Notes under the pieces: generated by a model
What the model was told of the DNA's origin: nothing
Database searches by the model: none
The model's input: the letters and a program-made list of their open reading frames with translations, nothing else
Program-made: the position numbers and the translations under genes
Part shown: piece by piece, positions 1 through 5,488 of the stretch
How positions within the stretch are numbered: the stretch's first letter is position 1
Layout of the letters: every line of letters begins with the position of its first letter
NCBI GenBank assembly: GCA_905372205.1
Contig: CAJPOH010000080.1
Location: 1-5,596, forward strand
Direction of reading: 5' to 3'
Origin: an uncultured Treponema sp.
GTDB lineage: Bacteria > Spirochaetota > Spirochaetia > Treponematales > Treponemataceae
Length of the DNA: 5,596 bases

Positions 1-1760
1 TGGTGTTTTTTGCTATTTCCTTTTTTGTGCTATATAGTTCTTGCAAAGGTAGTGTAAATACTCATGAAAATATAGAGAATGAACTTGAAAAACAATACAG
101 TGTTCAAGGTGTTGATTTTAAGATGATTCTAATTGAAGGAGCTAATGCAACTTTGGGTAGTGAAACACAAAGCGATAATAAAGAACACACTATAAAACTA
201 GATAGTTATTGGATAGGAGAGACTGAAGTTACTCAAGAATTATGGAATGCCATAATGCCAAAGAATTTAAGTTACTTTGATGGAAGTGATGAAGAAAAAG
301 CCCCATCTGAAGGAGAGATACAACTAAGAAGACCTGTTGAATGGATTACGTGGTTTGAAGCTGTAGCTTTTTGTAATGAACTTACAAAAAAGGTTAATGG
401 AGGTGATGATGGTGAATGTGTTTATACACTTGAAGGTCGTTGTTACACTCTTGATGATGCAAAAGAAGATAAGCGACCTATAACAAATATGAGGAAAAAA
501 GGGTTTCGCTTACCAACAGAAGCTGAATGGGAATGGGCGGCAAAAGGCGGAGCTAATGATTCTTGGGCAGGTTGTAACGACGAAGAGGTTCTTAAAGATT
601 ATGCATGGTTTAGAGATAATTCTGAAGGATACACTCACGAAGTTAAAAAGAAAAAACCTAATGCGTATGGTTTATATGACATGAATGGGAATGTTTTTGA
701 ATGGTGTGGTGATTGGTGGGGAGATATTACTACTGAAATGCCAGATAATTACACAGGTCCTTCATCTGGAATAGCACGTGTAATACGAGGTGGAGCTTAT
801 GAGACAAAAGCCACTGAAATGCTCACCTATTATCGTGCAGGCTTGCGTTATGACATACCAGCACTTCAATTTTTAGGTTTACGTCTAGCTTGTGGTGCAG
901 AGACTCAAAGCATTAAGCCAGATCTACCGCTAACTCCCACTATTGAGACAAAAGAACACAAAGTGGGTAACATAACTTTTAAAACCATTGGCATTTCTAG
1001 CACAAATGCTGCAACTTTGGGAGATGAAAGTGTAGAGGGTAATCCAATACACACGATTGGCTTGACTTCTTATGCTATAGGAGAAACTGAGGTAACACAA
1101 GAACTTTGGCAAGAAGTTATGGGCGAAAATCCAAGCCATTTTGTTGGCACGGAAAAAGAAAAAAAAGTTGCAGAAGGGGAAGAACAAAACAGACGTCCTG
1201 TGGAAAACATCAATTGGTATTTGGCAATTGCTTTTTGCAATGAACTTACCAAAAGAGTAAGTAGCGAAGCGGAATGCGTGTATACTACTGGTGGACACAT
1301 ATACACAAAAGAAGATGCATCCAATAAGAAAGAACCAATTATGGATGTGAGCAAAAAAGGATTTCGCTTGCCAACAGAAGCAGAATGGGAGTGGGCTGCA
1401 AAAGGTGGCAATACGCAACATATTTGGGCAGGTTGTAACGACGGAGAAACTGTTAAAAACTATTCTTGGTTTAACCAAAATTCAAACTACAGAACTCACG
1501 AAATAAAAAAGAAAGAAGCTAATGGTTATGGCTTATATGATATGAGTGGTAATGTGTTTGAAATGTGCTGGGATTGGGATGGTGATATTAATGTGGATAT
1601 GCAAAATAACTATGCAGGGCCTACAACCGGAGAATATAGAGTTGTTCGTGGGGGAAGTTGTGCTTATTCAAAAGATCATTCAAAAGTAGCATATAGAATG
1701 CGAAGTTTGCCTACAGATTCTATACTAGATTTAGGTATTAGAGTTGTCTGCAAGTTATAA
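1..1760 (+). CDS. Lipoprotein with two tandem FGE-sulfatase (SUMF1) domains, 5'-truncated
   Basis: Seen: the frame is open from the left edge (first whole codon at 3) to TAA at 1758-1760, 585 codons. The first residues are a hydrophobic stretch ending LYSSC (Cys14), read as the end of a lipoprotein signal peptide. No basic n-region is present, so the real start lies upstream of the window. Two FGE-sulfatase domains follow, about residues 36-298 and 321-585. Each has TEVTQELW, GFRLPTEAEWEWAAKGG (167-183 and 453-469), GLYDMxGNVFE (223-233 and 510-520) and a terminal RGG...G(L/I)R block (262-294, 549-579). Family knowledge: GLYDMxGNVxE matches a calcium-binding loop of the FGE fold. True FGE needs a cysteine pair shortly after RGGS. 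Domain 1 has none there; domain 2 has one Cys (553) at another spacing. Inference: a non-catalytic, membrane-anchored, probably exposed binding protein. A paralogue follows 69 bases downstream. Ligand unknown. Confidence 0.9.
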   Translation, partial: VFFAISFFVLYSSCKGSVNTHENIENELEKQYSVQGVDFKMILIEGANATLGSETQSDNKEHTIKLDSYWIGETEVTQELWNAIMPKNLSYFDGSDEEKAPSEGEIQLRRPVEWITWFEAVAFCNELTKKVNGGDDGECVYTLEGRCYTLDDAKEDKRPITNMRKKGFRLPTEAEWEWAAKGGANDSWAGCNDEEVLKDYAWFRDNSEGYTHEVKKKKPNAYGLYDMNGNVFEWCGDWWGDITTEMPDNYTGPSSGIARVIRGGAYETKATEMLTYYRAGLRYDIPALQFLGLRLACGAETQSIKPDLPLTPTIETKEHKVGNITFKTIGISSTNAATLGDESVEGNPIHTIGLTSYAIGETEVTQELWQEVMGENPSHFVGTEKEKKVAEGEEQNRRPVENINWYLAIAFCNELTKRVSSEAECVYTTGGHIYTKEDASNKKEPIMDVSKKGFRLPTEAEWEWAAKGGNTQHIWAGCNDGETVKNYSWFNQNSNYRTHEIKKKEANGYGLYDMSGNVFEMCWDWDGDINVDMQNNYAGPTTGEYRVVRGGSCAYSKDHSKVAYRMRSLPTDSILDLGIRVVCKL

Positions 1761-1778
1761 AGGCAACTAAAAGTGATG

Positions 1779-1815
1779 GGAATTTGCAAAATCTTTTGCA
1801 AATTCCTATTTTTTT
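1779..1815 (+). terminator. Rho-independent terminator after the first lipoprotein gene
   Basis: GGAATTTGCAAAA (1779-1791) is the perfect reverse complement of TTTTGCAAATTCC (1794-1806). This gives a 13-bp stem closed over two bases (in RNA probably a shorter stem with a larger loop). It is followed by TA and a run of seven Ts. It lies 18 bases after the stop codon. Its U-tract ends only four bases before the Shine-Dalgarno of the next gene, so it should also separate or attenuate transcription between the two paralogues. Confidence 0.9.
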
Positions 1816-1818
1816 ATT

Positions 1819-1823
1819 AGGAG
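1819..1823 (+). promoter_or_regulatory. Ribosome binding site of the second lipoprotein gene
   Basis: AGGAG lies six bases before ATG 1830, a textbook spacing that fixes the start. It sits right behind the terminator U-tract, leaving no room for a conventional promoter after the hairpin. A weak promoter overlapping the hairpin is possible: TTGCAA at 1784-1789, 17-base gap, TATTTT at 1807-1812, each matching four of six consensus bases. It would give a very short leader starting near the Shine-Dalgarno. This promoter is a guess. Confidence 0.8.
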
Positions 1824-1829
1824 TAAATT

Positions 1830-3710
1830 ATGAATAATTCAAGATTGAGATATCTTGTTGGCATACTTACTTTATTTATGGTGTTGGGAGGAGTAGCTTT
1901 AGTCAGTTGCAAGAACACAACAACAAATCAAGACATTCCTATAGTTCCCACGCCAGATGAGCCTTCGCAAAGCTTTATAGATGAGGGGGTATACAAAGTA
2001 GGTAATATAAGTTTCAAAATGATTGCCATAAAAGAAGGAAGAGCAAAACTTGGAGATAGTAACAATAAGATGAATAAACCACATGAACTCAAATTAAGTG
2101 GATATAGCATCTGTGAAAGCGAAGTAACTCAAGAATTATGGAAAGAAATAATGGGCGAAAACCCCGCTTTTTTTGATAACTCAGGAAGAAAAGATTTTGG
2201 AAACGTTAATTATGACACATCTATAGTAGAAGGTGAGTGCCAAGAAAAAAGACCTATAGAAAACATCAATTGGTATTTGGCAATTGCCTTTTGCAACGAG
2301 CTTACTAAAAGGGTTGACGCAGGAAGGGAAAATGAATGCGTTTATACGGTTGATAATCACGTTTACACCAAAGAAGATGCGGGAAAACAAGAAGTGCCAA
2401 CTATGGATAGAAGCAAAATGGGGTTTCGCTTGCCAACGGAAGCTGAATGGGAATGGGCAGCAAAAGGCGGGCTTGATCACCAGTTTGCAGGAACAGATAG
2501 CGAAAGTGAACTTGAAGATTTTGCATGGTATAAGTCTAATGCCACACATAAAACTCATGAAGTAAAAAAGAAAAAAGCTAATGCTTATGGCTTATATGAT
2601 ATGAGTGGCAATGTGTTTGAAATGTGCTGGGATTGGGCCGCTCCATTACCTATTCCAATGCCAAAAAACTATACAGGAGAAGAGACAGGTGAAGCAAGAG
2701 CTTCACGTGGAGGTAGCATAATTAACGATGCCATTGATGCTAAAAGATCACAGCGTAATGCTTCAAATCCAGATTATTCAATATTTAATTTAGGTTTTCG
2801 TATTGCACGAAGGCAAAACTCAGATGATGTCAAACCAGTATGTGAAGGAAAAACCTACACTCTAAACAGTATTAGCTTTAAAATGATAGATATACCAGAA
2901 GCTATTGCAACTGTTGGTGATCCAACTAAAAAAGAATCTGACAACTTGCCTCATGAAGTAAAACTAGATGCATATCGAATAGGGGAAACAGAGGTTACTC
3001 AAGAGCTTTGGAAAGAAGTGATGGGAAATAATCCAAGTTTTTTTGACAATACAGGTATGAAAGAACTAGGAGGTAGTAAATGGGACACAACACCAGCTTT
3101 AGACGAGATACAAGAAAAAAGACCTGTAGAATGGATTACTTGGTATGAATGTGTTGCATTCTGTAATGAGCTTACAAAAAAAATAAACAATGGAAATGAT
3201 GTTGAATGTGTTTATACCACTGAAGGACATGTATATACAAAAGAAGATGCTAAAGAGCTTAAAGAGCCTGAAATGGATAGGAGCAAAAACGGCTTTCGTT
3301 TGCCAATAGAAGCAGAGTGGGAATGGGCTGCAAAAGGTGGTTCTGATGACATTTTTGCAGGCACAAGTGTTGTAAGTGAACTTACCCAATTTGCATGGTA
3401 TAATGAAAACTCTGCAAAAAGAACTCACGAAGTGAAGAAAAAAGAGCCTAATGATTATGGCTTATATGATATGAGTGGCAACGTTTTTGAATGGTTATGG
3501 GATTGGTATAAAAAGGATCTACCAAAACCTATGCCTGATAACTGGGCTGGAGAAAAACCTACCGATCCAACAATAGAACCTCTTGCAAAAGTTTGGCGTG
3601 GAGGAGCTTGGAGTTATACATATAACTATTCTGCAAGAGCATTTCGTAATGCAACCCCACCTCAGTATGCAGACCGTGTACACGGCTTGCGTCTTGCTAC
3701 TAAGCTATAA
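1830..3710 (+). CDS. Lipoprotein with two tandem FGE-sulfatase (SUMF1) domains
   Basis: Seen: 626 residues starting at ATG with AGGAG six bases upstream. The N-terminus has basic residues (R5, R7), a hydrophobic core (9-25) and the lipobox LVSC with Cys27, so the product should be exported and lipidated. A low-complexity linker rich in Thr, Asn and Pro (28-52) follows. The FGE-sulfatase domains are about 57-326 and 346-626. Each has EVTQELWKE, GFRLP(T/I)EAEWEWAAKGG (198-214, 488-504), GLYDMSGNVFE (254-264, 544-554) and RGG...G(F/L)R (293-324, 590-621). Thr is replaced by Ile at 493. Neither domain has a cysteine after RGG, so formylglycine-generating activity is unlikely (family knowledge: FGE uses a cysteine pair there). 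Inference: non-catalytic surface binding protein, paralogue of the gene upstream. Both domains share an approximately eight-residue longer loop before RP(I/V)E that the upstream protein lacks. The closing tail (590-626) resembles FGE-fold variable regions of diversity-generating retroelements, unproven here. Confidence 0.93.
   Translation: MNNSRLRYLVGILTLFMVLGGVALVSCKNTTTNQDIPIVPTPDEPSQSFIDEGVYKVGNISFKMIAIKEGRAKLGDSNNKMNKPHELKLSGYSICESEVTQELWKEIMGENPAFFDNSGRKDFGNVNYDTSIVEGECQEKRPIENINWYLAIAFCNELTKRVDAGRENECVYTVDNHVYTKEDAGKQEVPTMDRSKMGFRLPTEAEWEWAAKGGLDHQFAGTDSESELEDFAWYKSNATHKTHEVKKKKANAYGLYDMSGNVFEMCWDWAAPLPIPMPKNYTGEETGEARASRGGSIINDAIDAKRSQRNASNPDYSIFNLGFRIARRQNSDDVKPVCEGKTYTLNSISFKMIDIPEAIATVGDPTKKESDNLPHEVKLDAYRIGETEVTQELWKEVMGNNPSFFDNTGMKELGGSKWDTTPALDEIQEKRPVEWITWYECVAFCNELTKKINNGNDVECVYTTEGHVYTKEDAKELKEPEMDRSKNGFRLPIEAEWEWAAKGGSDDIFAGTSVVSELTQFAWYNENSAKRTHEVKKKEPNDYGLYDMSGNVFEWLWDWYKKDLPKPMPDNWAGEKPTDPTIEPLAKVWRGGAWSYTYNYSARAFRNATPPQYADRVHGLRLATKL
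3597..3707 (+). other. Divergent C-terminal tail of the last FGE module (possible variable region)
   Basis: This codes for residues 590-626 of the second lipoprotein, opening with RGGAW and closing with HGLRLATKL. Between them many codons are of the NNY type (AGT, TAT, TAT, AAC, TAT, TCT, TTT, AAT, ACC, CCT, TAT, GAC, CAC). Family knowledge: retroelement-diversified proteins such as Treponema denticola TvpA carry their variable residues in the last part of an FGE/C-type-lectin fold, between RGG(S/A)W and G(F/L)R, at codons derived from template AAY. The position and codon style fit. No template repeat or reverse transcriptase is in this window, so the role is conjecture. Confidence 0.3.
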
Positions 3711-3722
3711 AGAAACGACAGA

Positions 3723-3795
3723 TTAAGGAGTCTTTGATTAATACATACCAATCTGCTATGTAGCTTTTCAGATTACGATTAACCAGACTCCTTAA
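3723..3795. repeat. Long imperfect inverted repeat between convergent genes
   Basis: The outer arms TTAAGGAGTCT (3723-3733) and AGACTCCTTAA (3785-3795) are a perfect 11-bp inverted repeat. Inside are TTAAT (3738-3742) with ATTAA (3778-3782), and AATCTG (3750-3755) with CAGATT (3769-3774). All three pair on the same axis and form one 73-base bulged hairpin. It starts 13 bases after the second lipoprotein stop and precedes the end of the convergent malic enzyme gene. It may help terminate transcription from either side, although its right arm is not followed by a U-tract. A remnant of a small palindromic element is the alternative. Confidence 0.6.
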
Positions 3796-3811
3796 AATCT
3801 CAAAGATTTTT
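3794..3811. terminator. Small bidirectional terminator-like hairpin
   Basis: AAAATCT (3794-3800) and AGATTTT (3804-3810) form a 7-bp A/T-rich stem over a three-base loop. On the + strand it ends in a T-run (3807-3811), and on the - strand the opposite arm supplies Ts. It lies between the second lipoprotein stop (3710) and the malic enzyme stop (3831). It could act for both genes, but the stem has only one G-C pair and would be weak. TTGAT/ATCAA (3810-3820) offers an alternative fold beside it. Confidence 0.45.
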
Positions 3812-3830
3812 GATTATCAAGAGATATGTC

Positions 3831-5321
3831 TTATTTTCTATTCTTTTTTATTTGTTCTACAGCATATTCAAAAGCCTGTGTGTACATCTCTTTAGGAGGT
3901 TCTTTGATAAAACCTTCTTCCATAAGTTTTTTTGTGAGAGACCTGCATTGTTTAATTTCTGCTTTTGCTGCGTTATAGGCTTCTTCCCATGTCATGTTTA
4001 CGCGGTTTAAGCCCTCTTTAATAGCTTGCATTGCAACATCTGCTGCTTCTTGTGCAAAGACATCTTCATCTTCCATTGTGACAACTATATTATCAGGGTT
4101 AATTCCTTTCTTTTCAGAATAGTCAGCGATAGAATGTGAACATCTAATTGCCATTCCGTCAGAAATCTTTTTTGCACGCACCAACAATGCACCTTTCAGT
4201 ATACCGGGAAAACACACGGAGTTGTTAATTTGATTTGGAAAATCTCCTCTTCCCGTGCCAACAATGAAAGCACCAGCTTCTTTTGCTTCATGTGGCCATA
4301 TTTCAGGAATAGGGTTCGCACAAGTAAAGACTATAGCTTTTTTGTTCATAGAAGCTACTTGAGCCTTAGTTACAGTATTTGGTCCAGGTGTTGAAAGAGC
4401 TATAAGCACATCGGCACCCTTAATTGCTTCGTCAAAGCTTTCAATCTTTTTTGGGTTTGTCTTTAAACAAAGCTCCCATTTGCGATAATAGCGTGGGTCT
4501 GCTTCAACATCTTTTCTGCCTGAATGCAAGCCACCACGTGAATCGCAGATAATCATGTTTTCTGGTTTTCCACCATCAGCTAAAATAAGGCGAGCAATTG
4601 TAGTGTTAGAAGCACCAGCTCCTAATAAAACAATCTTGCAATCTTCCATTTTTTTACCAGCTAATTTTAATGCATTCAAAAGACCTGCAAGAGTGATGCA
4701 AGCTGTTCCTTGTGCATCATCATGCCAAACAGGAATGTCACAAACTTCTCTAAGTGTATCCAATACTTTAAAACATTCTGGTTGTTTGATGTCTTCAAGG
4801 TTGACGGCCCCTACGGAAGGTGAAAGCATTCTAACAAAATCAATTATCTTATCAGGATCATTTTTTCCCACAGCTACTGATGTTTTCCCCTTTTCGTCTT
4901 CACGGACTCGGGAATCAACACATAATGGATATGCATCAACTCCACCGAGATATTTCATGAGCATACATTTTCCTTCCATCACCCCAAGTCCACCGGGTGG
5001 AGTACAATCTCCATCACCTAAAACACGAGTGGAATCACTTACAACAGCTACAAGATTTCCTCTGTTTGAAAGAGAAAAAGATGCTTCATTATCATCACGA
5101 ATCGAAGTAGAAATGGCAGATACACCGGGAGTGTACCAAACGCCAAACCAATCAAAGCCATAAAGCCCACACTTTGGTACTGTCTGCAACTTTCCTCCAT
5201 AAAAACCATGCGTCAAAACGCTAAGTTTTTTGAGAAAATAAGTCTTTGCGAGGGCTTTTTCGTCATCTGTAAAATCAGATGGAAAAGAGACGGAGCTAAG
5301 CTCCTTATTAATACTGTCCAT
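3831..5321 (-). CDS. Malic enzyme, NAD(P)-dependent (malate to pyruvate + CO2)
   Basis: Cytosolic malic enzyme oxidatively decarboxylates L-malate to pyruvate and CO2, linking C4 acids to pyruvate and supplying NAD(P)H. Seen, numbered from ATG 5321 (496 residues): YTPGV with the expected catalytic Tyr63; VAVVSDSTRVLGDGD (91-105); MEGK with catalytic Lys118; NLEDI with metal ligands Glu176 and Asp177; HDDAQGTA (200-207) with a further metal Asp; dinucleotide loop GAGASN (234-239), with Asp260 ending the second strand, which favours NAD; CANPIPE (334-340); GRGDFPNQINN (357-367). The set is complete, so it should be active. It has an N-terminal stretch (about 1-45, including HGFYGGKLQTVPK) and a C-terminal stretch of about 50 residues beyond the shortest bacterial malic enzymes. 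Start choice: the frame opens at TTG 5357, but that TTG forms a -35 box, and ATG 5321 sits just after the -10. No Shine-Dalgarno precedes either. It converges on the lipoprotein genes, with no visible functional link. Confidence 0.95.
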   Translation of the reverse strand: MDSINKELSSVSFPSDFTDDEKALAKTYFLKKLSVLTHGFYGGKLQTVPKCGLYGFDWFGVWYTPGVSAISTSIRDDNEASFSLSNRGNLVAVVSDSTRVLGDGDCTPPGGLGVMEGKCMLMKYLGGVDAYPLCVDSRVREDEKGKTSVAVGKNDPDKIIDFVRMLSPSVGAVNLEDIKQPECFKVLDTLREVCDIPVWHDDAQGTACITLAGLLNALKLAGKKMEDCKIVLLGAGASNTTIARLILADGGKPENMIICDSRGGLHSGRKDVEADPRYYRKWELCLKTNPKKIESFDEAIKGADVLIALSTPGPNTVTKAQVASMNKKAIVFTCANPIPEIWPHEAKEAGAFIVGTGRGDFPNQINNSVCFPGILKGALLVRAKKISDGMAIRCSHSIADYSEKKGINPDNIVVTMEDEDVFAQEAADVAMQAIKEGLNRVNMTWEEAYNAAKAEIKQCRSLTKKLMEEGFIKEPPKEMYTQAFEYAVEQIKKNRK

Positions 5322-5328
5322 GTATATA

Positions 5329-5357
5329 ATTTTATCAAATAAATATATCTTATTCAA
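5329..5357 (-). promoter_or_regulatory. Sigma-70-type promoter of the malic enzyme gene
   Basis: On the - strand, TTGAAT (5357-5352) and TAAAAT (5334-5329) are separated by exactly 17 bases. The -35 matches four of six consensus bases and the -10 five of six. Initiation seven or eight bases after the -10 would fall at 5322 or 5321, the A of the ATG itself. That implies a leaderless mRNA and fits the lack of a Shine-Dalgarno. The region is very A+T-rich, so chance matches to -10 boxes are common. Confidence 0.5.
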
Positions 5358-5443
5358 TCAGCATATTAAACTAGGTTTCCTTAAGATGCCTTATGCTAAA
5401 ATTGCAGAAAGCTTCTTCCCTCTATAACCAATATTCAAAAAGA
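5358..5443. other. Intergenic region between divergent promoters
   Basis: This is the left part of the ~170-base gap between the malic enzyme start and the tentative right-edge frame. It holds a 6-bp inverted repeat, AGCATA (5360-5365) with TATGCT (5392-5397), around a possible upstream AAGGAA on the - strand (5382-5377). That AAGGAA is too far from any malic enzyme start to serve as its Shine-Dalgarno. No gene is supported here. Confidence 0.4.
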
Positions 5444-5452
5444 TGTTATAAT
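5444..5452 (+). promoter_or_regulatory. Extended -10 promoter facing the right edge
   Basis: TGTTATAAT is a perfect consensus -10 (TATAAT, 5447-5452) with the TGn extension that can replace a good -35. No convincing -35 is seen 17 bases upstream. Transcription would start near 5459-5460 and run rightwards through AAGGAG (5469-5474) into the nested inverted repeats and out of the window, divergent from the malic enzyme gene. Confidence 0.5.
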
Positions 5453-5468
5453 CAAAAGGATGTTTTTT

Positions 5469-5474
5469 AAGGAG
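5469..5474 (+). promoter_or_regulatory. Possible Shine-Dalgarno of the right-edge gene
   Basis: AAGGAG lies about ten bases after the predicted transcript start. The first in-frame start behind it that stays open is GTG 5489, 14 bases away, longer than usual. ATG 5499 is followed by a stop after two codons. The site also belongs to a motif shared with the inverted repeat at 3723, so it may not be a ribosome site. Confidence 0.3.
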
Positions 5475-5488
5475 ACGCTTATTAATTA

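Larger units (their letters stand above)
106..3707 (+). repeat. Four divergent copies of one FGE-domain coding module
   Basis: The FGE module occurs four times: about 108-896, 963-1757, 1998-2807 and 2865-3707. The GFRLP block recurs 858 bases apart in the first gene and 870 apart in the second. Some stretches are identical in DNA, not just protein. A 29-base identity links 1203-1231 with 2259-2287. A 28-base identity links 1551-1578 with 2610-2637. A 23-base identity is shared by 1527-1549, 2586-2608 and 3456-3478. A 20-base identity links 563-582 with 1424-1443. The copies arose by duplication, and the patchy identity suggests later exchange between them. Confidence 0.85.

Noticed and set aside
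930..1478. Long open frames on the - strand inside the lipoprotein genes (930-1478, 1070-1411, 2181-2558, 3099-3428)
   Set aside because: They lie antisense to well-supported FGE-domain genes, their predicted proteins are Phe/Cys/Ser-rich, and they recur at the same place in each module because they mirror the conserved core. They are shadows.
42..1760. True formylglycine-generating enzyme (sulfatase activator) function for the FGE-domain proteins
   Set aside because: The cysteine pair needed after RGGS is absent in all four domains, and no sulfatase gene is in the window.
4555..5163. 202-residue open frame on the + strand inside the malic enzyme gene
   Set aside because: It is wholly antisense to a complete malic enzyme with all catalytic motifs, and its product is a Ser/Pro-rich sequence of no recognisable family.
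5322..5357. TTG 5357 as the malic enzyme start
   Set aside because: It directly follows an in-frame TGA, has no Shine-Dalgarno at a usable distance (AAGGAA is about 19 bases away), and coincides with the -35 box of a well-spaced promoter.
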